A program made the position numbers and the translations under genes. Of a stretch of DNA of 64,000 bases, positions 1-9,543 are shown in pieces; within the stretch, counting starts at the first letter, position 1, and every line of letters starts with the position of its first letter. The stretch is from Xanthobacter dioxanivorans (GTDB taxonomy: Bacteria > Pseudomonadota > Alphaproteobacteria > Rhizobiales > Xanthobacteraceae), in contig NZ_CP063364.1 in the NCBI RefSeq assembly GCF_016807805.1, positions 62,001 through 126,000 of the forward strand. The letters are read 5' to 3'. The notes under the pieces are model-generated. The model was not told the origin of the DNA. It was given only the letters and a program-made list of their open reading frames with translations, and made no database searches.

Positions 1-2903
1 CTCGATCGCCGACGCATCGGGGTATCGCTGGGCAAGAATGCGCAAGGCTTCATTGACCGAGACGCGCCGATACAGCTCGTCGCGCACCAGGCGGTCTTCC
101 TTCTTGGTGGTCAGGGCCCACAGCAGGCGCGGTCCCATCAGATTGGTCATGACCGCCCAGCGCTCTTCCTCCCGGAGCATGTACCGGACCAGGAAGCTCG
201 CCCCGCGACCCTTCCGCGGGCCATGCACGTGGCGTTCGAGATCCTTCTTCACCGCATCACTGAAGCCGAACACGCTCCGCGCCTCCTCGCGCAGTTGCTG
301 GCTGTCGGCATTGAGGATCATGACGGTGGATGCCATGTCCTTCATGCCCTTGAAGTCCTCGAGGAGCTGGGAGACCAGGATGATCTCGAGGCCCCACTTT
401 CGGCCCTCGCGAGCGTCGGAGCGCACCAGCCGGGCGATGCCTTCGGTCCCGCCGGTGAGGTGGTATTCGTCCATGGCAAGACGCTTGGGCGTCTCGGCAA
501 TGTCGTCGTAATGCGCCTGCCAGTACGCCTCATAGACCCCGCGGAGGTCTCCGGACGGAAGCGCCATGGACCGGATTTCCTCGGCATACCCGCCGATCTT
601 GGACAGGAAGGCCTGTCGGGCCGCCATGAAGAACAGGCTGTTGTTGCGGTCGGCCTCCTCGCTCTTGTAGCGCTGGACCACGTCCTGCAGGTCGATCGAC
701 ATGATCCGTGCCTCGCCAAGATCGAGGCGCGAGACGTTGGAAAAGATCGGGTACTTCTCGACGGCGCGTTCGATCGACCGCTGCGCCATCTGCACGAGGA
801 GGGGGGGAAGTCCTCCCGGATCATGCTTTCGCTGAGAATGGCCGACACATCCTCAAGACGCGGCATCGCATAGCGCTGCGCCCGCATGGCCAGCATCGGC
901 TTGCCGGCCAGCATGAAGCCATCGACAAGTTGCCACCACTTCGTCCTGTCCCGCAGGGGTAGGTCCAGCTCCTCGGCATGGCGATCAAGCTCAGGCTCTA
1001 TGCCGGCCTGCCAGGCGTTTGCGGCGTTCGTGAACTCGAGGTCCGATTTCGACTTGTAGAGGCGACTGATGACACGCGTGATGAGCTGTTCCGAGAGCTC
1101 GGTGCCGGGGCCGCGCAGGCCAAACAGGGTCGAAAGGAAGTTCTCCACGAAGGCCGATTCACGCGGGAGCGGATACCGGCGACCGAGCCCCAGATCCAAC
1201 GGGTTGATGGCGTGATGCGTGGCGTTTTCGAGACGCACATAGATCGCCTCGTGCTGACGCCCCTCGGGCAGGGCATTCTTCACCACTTGGATGTAGCCGC
1301 TCGACGACACCCCCACGTCGATGATGGAGATGAAGGGGAGCCTTCGCCCTCCGCTGTACGCGGTGAAATCATAGTTGAGGCGGTTGAGCAGCACCGACTT
1401 GCCGGAACCCGGGGTCGCATAGATCAGCGACAGCCAGAAATTCTGGTCGGCCGAGAAGGCCTCGTGGGGCATCAACTTCCCGTCTGTCGAAAGGAAGACC
1501 GACTCCCCTCGGCTGAAAATCGGTGCCGTCCGGTGGAAAGGCAGCATCGCGGCGGCGTGAGACAGGGGCGCAAGCGTTGCCGGCGGCACCACGGCGCGCA
1601 TCGTCATTCCGGGCACCGTCTCGGCGAGGGCCCGCATCGGATTGTGGGGCGCCTCCATGACCAGGGCGTCGCCCCAGCTCATGAGGGCGCGCACCAGGTA
1701 GCTCCGGCGCTGTTCAAGGATTTCCGGCGGCTCGCCCGGCTCGACCCACGTCGTGGCGATGATCCGGGCCTTGCACACGGTGTCCATATCGCGCTCGTGG
1801 ATCTCCTGCAGGGTGCGCAGCGCCTGGAAGAGGTTCTTGGTAGTCGGGCTCGTCCAGCTCGCCAGGCCGGCGAGCACCTTGCGCAGCCCAAAGCCGCTGG
1901 CGCCCTCGATATCCTCGAAGTGGAACGCGATGCGGAACGGCATGCCGGCCGCCCGATGGTTCACGATCGAGGCGATGAGCTGGTTGAAGTGCTGGAGGAT
2001 CTTCGGAAAGACCGAGACGGCGACCACGGCATAGTTGCGGCCACCCATGGCGATGTTGCGCAGGTTCGCCGATGCGATGGCGCCGCTCGAGAGGATCTGC
2101 TGCGCCACCGGCGGCGAGAAAAGCTCGCTGGTGTCATCATCCATGGTCGCCTTCGCGCCCGGATACGTCCGCTCGGTCGGGCCGAAGGGCGACCAGCCGT
2201 CCGGCGTTTCGTGGTAAAGCACCGCCTTGCGGATCTCGGTGAGATCGCGCCGGCGGCCGTCCTCGTCCGGGCCGAGAACACTGACCCTCAGACCGGAGGA
2301 CTCGAGGGCGTCCACCACTTTCCGCACGGCGGCGGCATGTGGGCCGCTGAGGGCCGCCAGGGCCAGCTGGGAAGGCGTGGCATTGCGCGCCGGCGGCATC
2401 GTGCGCCAGCGCTCCGCGTTCTCGGCTCTTTCCCGCTTGACCTCTTCAGCCAGGGCCGCCTTGGGCGAGGTCCAGACCGCCATCAGGATGCGCTCCCGGC
2501 GCGCGGCGCGCCGGATGATCGCTTCGCCTTCGTCGGTCACGGCCTCGACGCCGAGCTGCTTCAGGTCGGAATTGCGGCGCTGGGCGCCTACGAAGCGCTC
2601 CAGATCGTCCTCGATATTGGCGGAGCTTTCATAGGAGATCGTGAGGGAGTGGCCGGCCCGCTTGAGGAGCTGGGAGACACCGCCAACGAAGTGGATCTGG
2701 ATCGCGGTCTCGAACTCTTCCCCGGACATGATGGTCCGAACGCCCTCGATTTCGATCAGGGTGCAGTCGGACGCGTCGTGGCCGTAGAAGACCGGCTCCG
2801 TCTCGGAGAAGCCAGCGACATCGCAATACCGATCGACCGCAGCGAAGCCCGCACCGCGGCGGGAGGCCTTGCTGCCGAAAAGACTGCCGAACAGCCCTGC
2901 CAT
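1..2903 (-). CDS. dotO: DotO/IcmB (TraU-like) type IVB secretion ATPase, 3' end cut by window, one frameshift
   Basis: VirB4-class ATPase that energises assembly of the Dot/Icm (IncI Tra) transfer channel at the inner membrane. A Walker A motif (ATPGSGKSVLL) lies near residue 500. The ATG at 2903 overlaps the upstream stop. At the G7 run 801-807 the reading frame is lost after REDFPP. Adding one base gives FPPLLVQMAQRSIERAVEKY and an open frame down to base 1, including DLGEARIMSIDLQDV and a TGGTEGIARLV stretch. The C-terminus lies outside the window. It is the last visible gene of the operon from 7673, in the icmE-icmD-icmB order of other Dot/Icm loci. The frameshift is probably a sequencing undercall. 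Family assignment is firm. Confidence 0.9.
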
Positions 2904-3187
2904 CAGCCCTCCTCCTCGATCAGCACGATGAACTGCGTCCGCGCCTCTTCGCTTGCGTCGAACCGCGGCGACGTAATCCCGACCGTCTTGGTGATGAAGT
3001 CCGTGAGGATGTGCGCGCGCAGCTCCAGATCCCGGATGACATAGAGCTTGCTCTCTCGAGCCCCATCCTGGGCGGAGAGCGCCGCGATGGTGAGCTCGAG
3101 CCGCCGTCGCACGACGGGGGTCAGGCCAGGCAAGTAGGCGCCCGGCCGGGGGTCACGTCCGGCCTCCCCGGATGAAGGAAGGGTCAT
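2903..3187 (-). CDS. Small cytoplasmic protein between IcmD-like and dotO genes
   Basis: 94 residues, starting MTLPSSGEAGRDPR and ending FIVLIEEEG. Its ATG overlaps the stop of the gene upstream and its TGA overlaps the dotO ATG, so it is translationally coupled inside the transfer operon. It has no membrane segment or signal peptide; the middle is charged and probably helical. Its position matches that of icmJ/traT-type genes in Dot/Icm loci, but it is much shorter than IcmJ and I cannot assign it. A longer open frame extends upstream to 3628, but the part before 3187 is antisense shadow of dotG. Confidence 0.75.
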   Translation of the reverse strand: MTLPSSGEAGRDPRPGAYLPGLTPVVRRRLELTIAALSAQDGARESKLYVIRDLELRAHILTDFITKTVGITSPRFDASEEARTQFIVLIEEEG

Positions 3188-3447
3188 GATCCCGCTCCCA
3201 CGATCAGGAGGGAGGCCTGGCCGGCGATCACTGCGACGATGGTCAGGCCGGCACCGCAGGCAAAGGCCACCAGCCACCCGCCCGGGGCGCCGTCGCCGTT
3301 CTGGATAGCCTGGTAGATCTTGAAGAGGGCGAAGGCCGCCATGGCGAGCCCCACTGCGGCCAGCATCACCACCAGCATGGTGAGCAGGTTGGGCATGTCG
3401 TCGATCAACCCCTGCAGGATCGACGGGAGCGTTGCCGATGTTCCCAA
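3184..3447 (-). CDS. IcmD/DotP (TraR)-like small inner-membrane protein
   Basis: 87 residues with two hydrophobic segments (about residues 20-43 and 55-80), separated by a short Gly/Asp-rich loop. Small two-segment membrane proteins of this kind (IcmC/IcmD, TraQ/TraR) sit between dotG and dotO in Dot/Icm and IncI operons, and this one has the same place. Stop overlaps the next ATG; 11 bases separate it from dotG. The assignment rests on position and topology, not on a recognised motif. Confidence 0.7.
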   Translation of the reverse strand: MGTSATLPSILQGLIDDMPNLLTMLVVMLAAVGLAMAAFALFKIYQAIQNGDGAPGGWLVAFACGAGLTIVAVIAGQASLLIVGAGS

Positions 3448-3458
3448 AGCCCCCTCCC

Positions 3459-4709
3459 CTACTGCTTGGTTTCAGCGGCGCGCGTGATGGCGGCCGATCG
3501 CTGGATCTGGTCGATGGGGATCTGCAGCGGCTCGATGAACACGATGCCGAGGCCCATCGCCGGCGGCGAAGAGATCGTGTTCGGCTTGTTGAACTGCTGG
3601 GCCGCGGCGTTCGACAGAGCATTGCCAACCGGCTGCAGAGCGGCCAGGCCCGCCTGCAGGAGCGTAGTCGGTGTCGAATTCGACACGTAGGTCCCGCCGC
3701 TCGTGACGACGTAGCCCTGATTATTCTGGACCAGCTGCTGGCCCACCTGGCCGGCGCCCTGGATCAGGCCGGCGACCAGGAGCCCGGAGTAGCGCTCGAG
3801 ATAGTGGTAATCGACGTTCTGGGCGACGCCGGTCCTGCCGTCCGTCTCGGTGATGCCAATCCCCTTGATCGGCACCTGGTAGCCGCTGGGCATAATCAGC
3901 GAGCTGAAGGTGACGGCCGCCTGTTCGCGGTTATAGGTGATCTGCCCCAGAACGCGGGCGCCGTGGAGCGGCCCGACCGCCTGGCCTTCGCGATAGTCGA
4001 AGATGGTGGCGAAGATGGGCGCCTGCGGATCGACCGAGTTGAACCCGCGATCCAGCGTGGCATAGGCCACGTCGCCGCTGCGGGCGGCAAGGACTGCGGG
4101 CCCAACCGCGCCGCGGCCACCCTGAGCGTAGCCGCTGCCGCCGGCAACCGCGGCGCCCGAGCCGGCGGCCGGGGCGGGCTGCTGGAAGCTGCGAAGCACG
4201 AACCCGCCATCCATAGGCTTGAGGACGGACGTGATCTGGCTTTCGACCCGCTTGCGCAGCTCCTGGTCGGCGAGCGGCTGCGGATAGGCGTAGATGATGG
4301 TCGGGCCCTGCTGCGCACCAGCGCCTGAGTAGGTGGCCTGTTGCTGGACCGGCGGCACCGGCGCAGCCGTAGACGAGGTCGTCACCGGAGGCGGCGGAGC
4401 CGGCGGCGGCAGGTCCTCACCACGGCGGGGGGCTTCGGACGCCATGATGACGGGCGGCGCGACGTAGCTGCGCTCCTTCGCTTGCGCGGCTTCCGCGCTC
4501 TGCGCGTTGGTGGTCGCCCGCTTTGTCGCCTCGCTGGGTGACACGGGCGCCATCGTGTCGTTCTTTGCGACGGGCGCTCCGCCAGCCACCTTGGAAGACG
4601 CGACGCCGCCGAGATCATCCCGTTTGCGATCCGTGGCGACATACACCGTGGCGAATAGAACCACGACCGCAGCCGCGGCCCCGGCGAACTTGAGCTTACC
4701 GAGCTTCAC
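3459..4709 (-). CDS. dotG: DotG/IcmE (TraO) core-complex protein, VirB10-like C-terminus
   Basis: 416 residues. A short cytoplasmic start is followed by one transmembrane helix (about 8-25), a Pro/Ala-rich periplasmic linker, and a C-terminal domain from about residue 215. That domain reads RSGDVAYATLDRGFNS, then the conserved stretch around HGARVLGQITYNREQA and GIGITETDGRTG, typical of the VirB10/TrbI-like domain of DotG. DotG spans the periplasm and links the inner-membrane part to the DotC/DotH outer ring. It is shorter than Legionella DotG because it lacks the long pentapeptide-like repeat region, as expected for plasmid TraO proteins. Confidence 0.92.
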   Translation of the reverse strand: MKLGKLKFAGAAAAVVVLFATVYVATDRKRDDLGGVASSKVAGGAPVAKNDTMAPVSPSEATKRATTNAQSAEAAQAKERSYVAPPVIMASEAPRRGEDLPPPAPPPPVTTSSTAAPVPPVQQQATYSGAGAQQGPTIIYAYPQPLADQELRKRVESQITSVLKPMDGGFVLRSFQQPAPAAGSGAAVAGGSGYAQGGRGAVGPAVLAARSGDVAYATLDRGFNSVDPQAPIFATIFDYREGQAVGPLHGARVLGQITYNREQAAVTFSSLIMPSGYQVPIKGIGITETDGRTGVAQNVDYHYLERYSGLLVAGLIQGAGQVGQQLVQNNQGYVVTSGGTYVSNSTPTTLLQAGLAALQPVGNALSNAAAQQFNKPNTISSPPAMGLGIVFIEPLQIPIDQIQRSAAITRAAETKQ

Positions 4710-4719
4710 GGGCCTCTCC

Positions 4720-5795
4720 TCACAGTCCGATCGTCACAGGGCGCTCTTCGCCGCCGTCGAGCACGACGCGGACGCGAGCCATCGGGGTATTGAAGCGCCA
4801 GATGAACTGGCCATCCGTGCCGGCGCCCATGGCGTCGTAAGCCGGGTTGATGACCGTCACCGGCCCCCGGAGATAAAGCCGGCCGTTGTAGAGCCAGGCC
4901 GACACCTCGCGCAGGTCCGTCCGCACGGGCTGCGCGCCCTTCGGCGGCACACCGGTCAGAAAGGAATCGAGCTCAGGGTCCACACCAGGAGGGACAGCCG
5001 GCACCGTGTTGTAGGCACGGATCAGGGCCCGGCTCTTGCGTTCGGTCTCATCGATCCGAGCCTGCGCCACGGTCTCCGGGGATGCCCCGGTAAGTCGGAC
5101 CGTCACGGGCAGGTCCATCTTGCCGGTGCCGAACCCGCTCTGGGCGAGCAGGACGATGGGCGTGCCCAGCCCCTCGAGCGAGACCGAGATGTTGCCGAAC
5201 GTCTGGTACCTGCAGGGCATCAGCGTGATCGTCGTCGGCCGCTCACCGGTCAGCGCGGCCGGGGCCTGCTGCTGGTTGTTCCCGCACCCGTTGCCATCCT
5301 GCGAGAAGGTACGCGGGTCATAAGCGACGCTGGCGATGGGCCAGGGCTTGCCGCGCTTGTCGAGGAAGGTGATGGGGGTCACGACGCCGATGGCGAGGGT
5401 GATCTTGTCCGGGACGCGCTTCGAGGCGTCGGCGATCTGGATCACGCGCGGTTCGGCTTCGGGAAGCGTGTCACGCGAAAGGCCAGGCCAGTTGGCGGCC
5501 GATTGGGCATTGATGCCCCGGTCTCGCAGATCCTGCACTTCTCCGGGGGTGAGGATGGCCCCCGCCGCGTCCCGCACCACGGCGCCGCGCACCGTGTCCA
5601 GTTCCTGCTGCGTAAGCTGCCTGGGGGCATGTTCCCGGGCTGAGGGCTCGGCGAGCACACATACCCCGGCGGACAGGCGTACATGATCTGCCCCTGAGGT
5701 GAATTCGCCTGCTGCTGGGCGCTTCCCGGCCCGGAGGCGGCGAGCAGGAACCCCGATGCGAGCAGGGCGGCGCGCGATGTGGTGCTCATCGTCAT
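4720..5795 (-). CDS. dotH: DotH/IcmK (TraN) outer-membrane ring protein, frameshifted near the N-terminus
   Basis: 358 residues once corrected. The ATG at 5795 overlaps the dotI stop and begins a signal peptide (LLASGFLLAASGPGSAQ). In the G5 run 5623-5627 the frame is lost; one extra base joins ...GNMPP to RQLTQQELDTVRGAVV and the frame then stays open to 4720. The mature protein carries GDVQDLRDRG-type and VNP...TSVAYD-like DotH features, and a C-terminal beta-rich region with WPIASVAYDP, RTDLREVSAWLYNGRLYLRGP and DGQFIWRFNTP. DotH forms the outer-membrane collar with DotC, DotD and DotG. The downstream frame alone would lack an export signal, which supports an assembly error. Confidence 0.88.
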
Positions 5796-6499
5796 CGGTT
5801 GATCCTCGGCACGTTCAACTGGTTCATCTGCCCTGTGAGCAGCTGGGTGGAGGTGACGGCGTCGATGGCGACGCCGTTCGGGTTGATGGGGGAAGGCTCG
5901 ACGCGGACGATGGTGAACGTCAGGAGCCGGTTCTCCCGCTTCGAGTCCGCGTTGGTCTGGTAGTAGATCGTCGTGGGGACTTCGACCTCCCAGAAGTACC
6001 GACCGCCCTTCTTGCCCTCCGCGGCAATATTCGGGGGCGCCATGGTTACGGCTGACACCACCTGATACTGGTCTACGACCTTCTGGACGATGCCGGTGCT
6101 CGAGAGCACCGACCGATATTCGTCACGCCCATGGGGTGTGAAGAACTTGTCGAGCGCTGCATTGATGAGAACCCGCCAGTTGGCATAGTCGAACGTGTTG
6201 ATCTGCACCGCCGCGGTTGCCGCGAGATCCTTGAGCCGGGCCTGGCTCACGCTGGGCTCGTCCAGCGGCGTGGCGGCGCACACCGCGTTCGCGTCGGAAG
6301 TCCACAGGAACTGCTTGACGGGGAAACGCCAGATGATCGCGTAGCCCAGCAGGAGGTTGAGGATGATGCTGAAGAACAGCCCCGCACCGAGCACGCTCAT
6401 CATCGACCACAGGTACTTTTTGAGGGTCTCGCGGACGTAGAGTTCCTCCGAGATCCGCTCCTTCGACTTGTTTCCGGACAAGGTCTCTCTGGCGCTCAT
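5792..6499 (-). CDS. dotI: DotI/IcmL (TraM) inner-membrane component
   Basis: 235 residues. A cytoplasmic N-terminus is followed by one transmembrane segment (about 32-57, YLWSMMSVLGAGLFFSIILN onward) and a periplasmic domain. The periplasmic domain contains FDYANWRVLINAALDKFF and VVSAVTMAPPNIA, resembling IcmL/DotI (VirB8-like fold). DotI is an inner-membrane oligomer that contacts the core complex. The gene overlaps both neighbours by ATGA and sits directly before dotH, the conserved order. Confidence 0.93.
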   Translation of the reverse strand: MSARETLSGNKSKERISEELYVRETLKKYLWSMMSVLGAGLFFSIILNLLLGYAIIWRFPVKQFLWTSDANAVCAATPLDEPSVSQARLKDLAATAAVQINTFDYANWRVLINAALDKFFTPHGRDEYRSVLSSTGIVQKVVDQYQVVSAVTMAPPNIAAEGKKGGRYFWEVEVPTTIYYQTNADSKRENRLLTFTIVRVEPSPINPNGVAIDAVTSTQLLTGQMNQLNVPRINR

Positions 6500-6765
6500 T
6501 GCGCACCTCCGCTGCGCGCGCGAAAGGGAGTGGCCTGGCAGCCGGCGACGCCGCCATCCGCCACAAAGGGCAGTGCATCGGCCGCGGCAACGATGCGTCC
6601 GGCCAGAACGACGTTGATGAACACGGAGGCCACCAAGGCTCCGAGCAGGATCGAGGCGGCACCGCCGAGCCGTATGACGCCGGCGGCCGCAGCCGATGGT
6701 GGCTGCGGCAGGCGATCAGACGGAAATCCGAAGGATGGGAACCTGGGCACGGCCACGTGCGTCAC
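6496..6765 (-). CDS. Small single-pass membrane protein upstream of dotI
   Basis: 89 residues: a Pro-rich N-terminus (about 1-27), one hydrophobic segment (about 31-54, GAASILLGALVASVFINVVL) and a short tail with one Cys. Coupled by overlaps on both sides. Its place equals that of traL before traM in IncI plasmids, but the sequence shows no feature that allows a named call. Confidence 0.7.
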   Translation of the reverse strand: MTHVAVPRFPSFGFPSDRLPQPPSAAAAGVIRLGGAASILLGALVASVFINVVLAGRIVAAADALPFVADGGVAGCQATPFRARSGGAQ

Positions 6766-7673
6766 CCCCGATAGATGCGGGTGAGCTTGGCGAGAATGTC
6801 CGGGTCGTAGCCGACGTAGATCGTGACCTGCCCATCCGGCCGCGGCACCAGAAACGTGGGAACGCCCAGCTGGGGGCTCCCGGCCGATTTCAGCATCTGC
6901 GTGATCTGCGCGAAGGCCTCAAAAGAGCCCCCGAGCTGCGCATCAAGTTCGGGCGACGGCCCGGCGGCAGGGAGGGCGTCGCCGCCGAAGGACTTCTTGA
7001 GTGCCAACCTGCGATCTGGCGCCTGCAGGATCGACCGGGCGCGCGCATTGCCATCGGCCACATCTCCGAGGGCCGCCACCGGTATCCAGTTGACCGGTAG
7101 CTTCCCCGCCAATGCGTCATAGGCCTTGTGGCAGTACGGGCAGCGTGGATCGAAGAACACCTGGATGGCCTTCGCCGGCGGAACGGCCTGGCCGTCGAAA
7201 TCCTGGACCGAAGGCAACTTCGCGATCAGCTCGAGCACGCGCCCCGAGACCTCGGCGTCGGTGAGGAGCCGCGCATTCGGGTCGTTGGTGGCGACCAAGG
7301 CATTGGCGGCCGAAGGAGCCTGCGGCGCTTCGGGGGCGCGGACCAGCGCCGGCGGCGCGGCCGGCGGCGGCGCAAGGCGCGGTTCGGCGGCATAGGAACC
7401 GGGAGTACCGTATGCGGGCGGAACATAGGCGCCCGGAGCACCGCCATAGGCCGGCTGAAAGGACGGCGCCGGGCGCTCGTAATTGCGGTTGTGCGCTTCC
7501 GAGCCCTTCTCCCACGGACCGAACGCGTAGATCGCCAACCCCACCGCGACCACGGACGGCAGGACGGAAGTCAGCCAGCTCAGCTTGACCTTGATGACGA
7601 ATTCACCCTTGCCCGCCCCCGGAGACAGAGGGAGAGCGACGGGCTCGACGGCGTGCGGATCAGCTTGCGACAT
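6762..7673 (-). CDS. Membrane-anchored thioredoxin-fold (DsbC/DsbG-like) protein, first gene of the dot operon
   Basis: 303 residues from the ATG at 7673, which has GGAG seven bases upstream (a GTG two codons earlier is less likely). One transmembrane segment (about 30-48) is followed by a Tyr/Pro/Ala-rich linker and a C-terminal thioredoxin domain with IQVFFDPRCPYCHKAY (CPYC active site near residue 175) and the cis-Pro motif GVPTFLV. DsbC-type proteins (TrbB in IncI plasmids) help disulfide formation in transfer proteins. Here it leads the operon, so it probably folds Cys-containing Dot components in the periplasm. Confidence 0.85.
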   Translation of the reverse strand: MSQADPHAVEPVALPLSPGAGKGEFVIKVKLSWLTSVLPSVVAVGLAIYAFGPWEKGSEAHNRNYERPAPSFQPAYGGAPGAYVPPAYGTPGSYAAEPRLAPPPAAPPALVRAPEAPQAPSAANALVATNDPNARLLTDAEVSGRVLELIAKLPSVQDFDGQAVPPAKAIQVFFDPRCPYCHKAYDALAGKLPVNWIPVAALGDVADGNARARSILQAPDRRLALKKSFGGDALPAAGPSPELDAQLGGSFEAFAQITQMLKSAGSPQLGVPTFLVPRPDGQVTIYVGYDPDILAKLTRIYRG

Positions 7674-7806
7674 GAGCACTCCAAGCGGTTAGCGCTGTTC
7701 AGCCTTGTTTTTATCCGATATTCGCCACCTGTCCAACCGTTCATCAACGTTTATCATGTCTATGCGCGCCTTTGCGCGCGTCTAAATTGTCACTGAGGCC
7801 ACCTCA
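7674..7806 (+). promoter_or_regulatory. Divergent intergenic region with TTATC repeat array
   Basis: Separates the dot operon (-) from the zinc-ribbon gene (+). At 7739-7768 three 10-bp units follow one another (gttcatcaac, gtttatcatg, tctatgcgcg), with another TTTATCCGAT at 7710-7719. The same repeat type occurs upstream of many operons in this window. Likely operator for both divergent promoters; no clear -35/-10 pair was seen. Confidence 0.6.
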
Positions 7807-8340
7807 ATGAAGCTGCTGCCGCCCTTACCGCGAATCGGCCTGCTTGCCGCCGTGCGCCGCACGGAGCTTCGTATCGAACGAATGAAGGGCCGCGCCGGGG
7901 TCTGCCCGGCGTGCGGAGAGCTGATGCGCCTCGACACGGACGGCGCAGAATCGCATTGCCCAAATCAGTCGTGTGAATGGGGGCCTTCCGGTGCAACTGG
8001 ACGGACATCCCCGCAGCTTCGTCGCGATCTCCAACAAAATCAGTCGGTTAACCGCTCCATTGTGGTGCGAAAACACCGTTCCTTAGCGAGCGGGATCGTG
8101 TTATCCATGTGTTCGGTGATGATCGCCGGTTCGCTGTGGGCCATGCACACTCGATCTGGATCAACGATGGTCATCGTCCTCGTGTTGCCGTTTTTGATGC
8201 TCCCACTCGCTCTCAAGTCGTGGCTTGACGCATGGAGGCTCGATAACGGATACCGAGGAATGCCGCTCGCGCGTGCCATACGTGGCTTGATCGCCCAATG
8301 TATCGGTGCTGGACAGGGGAGTGCCGGTCGAAAGGAATGA
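7807..8340 (+). CDS. Zinc-ribbon protein with two membrane segments, function unknown
   Basis: 177 residues. Near residues 33-56 it has CPAC and CPNQSC pairs, a probable four-Cys zinc ribbon. Two hydrophobic segments follow (about 95-112 and 119-138), then a conserved-looking LDAWRLDNGYRGMPLARAI stretch. It lies opposite the dot operon and 7 bases before a mucR-like gene, with which it is probably co-transcribed. Not recognised as any named family. Confidence 0.65.
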   Translation: MKLLPPLPRIGLLAAVRRTELRIERMKGRAGVCPACGELMRLDTDGAESHCPNQSCEWGPSGATGRTSPQLRRDLQQNQSVNRSIVVRKHRSLASGIVLSMCSVMIAGSLWAMHTRSGSTMVIVLVLPFLMLPLALKSWLDAWRLDNGYRGMPLARAIRGLIAQCIGAGQGSAGRKE

Positions 8341-8347
8341 GGACTCT

Positions 8348-8953
8348 ATGATCGACACCTCGACTTCCTTGAAAAGAAGGAAGGACCAGGCGGACCTGAA
8401 TGACGTGGTGCTGAGGTTGAAGGCCTGGTGGCGGGGCCAAACCTCCCTCACACGGGAGGAGACGATGGCTATCGTCGAATTCCAGCTGTTCAGCACCGAT
8501 GAGGACAATGTCAGGGATCTGGTTCCGGCCCATGCCGGTCAGCCGCAGTTCCCGGACCTGTCCAACGGGTCGGCGCAGCAGCCGGAGCCACCCGAAGCTC
8601 TCGAAGGGTCCTTGGCCGGAGCATCCGTTGACGAACGGATTCGCAAAACCGTCTACAAGGACAGACTTTACTGCCTCGAGTGCGGGAAGCCGTTCAAGAT
8701 CCTGCGGCGCCACCTGCGCCAATCGCACAATATGTCCCCGATCGACTACGTGAACCGCTGGGGCCTTCCTTACGATTACCCCATGGTGGCGGAGGATCAT
8801 CATAACGCTCGGCAGGAGCAGATGTTCAACACCATCAAGAAGCGGGGTTCGCCGCTGGGCATGCGTCCCGCGGCTGGCTCGGAAGAGGCGGGGGCCATCA
8901 AGACCGAGAAGAAGCCGCGTGGCAGAGCCGGCGGCCGCAAGAGCGACGATTGA
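8348..8953 (+). CDS. MucR/Ros-family zinc-finger transcriptional regulator (long form)
   Basis: 201 residues from the ATG at 8348, with GAGG 7 bases upstream. The C-terminal half carries the MucR signature: RLYCLECGKPFKILRRHLRQ, then NMSPIDYVNRWGLPYDYPMV. Cys and His residues are placed for the prokaryotic C2H2-type finger. The tail is Lys/Arg-rich. Unlike classical MucR (about 140-150 residues) it has an extra N-terminal region of about 60 residues. MucR proteins act as H-NS-like silencers in alphaproteobacteria; this one may control the transfer genes on both sides. Confidence 0.88.
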   Translation: MIDTSTSLKRRKDQADLNDVVLRLKAWWRGQTSLTREETMAIVEFQLFSTDEDNVRDLVPAHAGQPQFPDLSNGSAQQPEPPEALEGSLAGASVDERIRKTVYKDRLYCLECGKPFKILRRHLRQSHNMSPIDYVNRWGLPYDYPMVAEDHHNARQEQMFNTIKKRGSPLGMRPAAGSEEAGAIKTEKKPRGRAGGRKSDD

Positions 8954-8960
8954 CGCTGTT

Positions 8961-8992
8961 TCTGCACCGCCCTTACTGGAGGGCGGTGCAGA
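8961..8992. terminator. Perfect 12-bp inverted repeat between convergent genes
   Basis: TCTGCACCGCCC (8961-8972) pairs with GGGCGGTGCAGA (8981-8992) across an 8-base loop. It lies just after the mucR stop and overlaps the last codons of the convergent IcmC-like gene. There is no T tract, so it is a bidirectional hairpin that may slow or end transcription rather than a textbook terminator. Confidence 0.5.
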
Positions 8993-9532
8993 CATTCGAC
9001 AGCCCGACCGAAATGCCGAGGGTGTTCGTTAGGATCGTCGAAACGTCCGTGATGAAGAACGTCAGCACTCCCCCACGAAATAAAGCATCGGCGAACCTGA
9101 GCGCTGGGCCATTCCCCCGCCGGATGCGTTGTCGTGGAGGATGGCGCCAGCCTTGAACCACGCGATCACGCCCACGAGCATGAACAGGTACGACACGGCC
9201 ACTCTGATCTGGTCGCAGTAACTGGTGCCCGACGAGCTCGAATAGTTGAAAAGGGCCTCCGTGTTCGTCCCGCCGGCAACGAAGGTGTTGGCCGCGATCC
9301 ACAGCAGTGCAGGCGCCACGATCATGGCGCCACCCAGCATCAGGCGGATGAAGCCGCCGAAGATGCTCGGCTGCCGGTTGGAGAACCGGTTGTCGCCGGC
9401 CGCGAGGATGTAGATGTCGATCATCCCTCGGCCCGAGACCCAGACGCCGAAGATCGCGCCGAGCAACAGCGTCAGCTGAACGCCAAGAGTGAAGCTCGAG
9501 CTTGCGTTGATGAGAACCTGACCGAGATCCAA
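8973..9532 (-). CDS. IcmC/DotE (TraQ)-like membrane protein, frameshifted
   Basis: 186 residues after correction. The start is probably TTG at 9532, preceded by GGGAGGGG and directly following the stop of the mucR gene. Several hydrophobic segments (about 14-35, 58-85, 110-130) and a final one. In the C5 run 9070-9074 the frame ends early at ...YFVGEC; one added base gives YFVGGVLTFFITDVSTILTN and a natural end NVCTALQ at 8973. Multi-pass proteins of this size match IcmC/TraQ, and it is unusual to find it split from the dotG-dotO operon. Confidence 0.72.
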
Positions 9533-9543
9533 AGTCCCCTCCC

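Noticed and set aside
978..3044. 688-residue plus-strand open frame opposite dotO
   Set aside because: It is antisense to a recognised ATPase, Arg/His/Gly-rich, and typical of shadow frames in GC-rich DNA.
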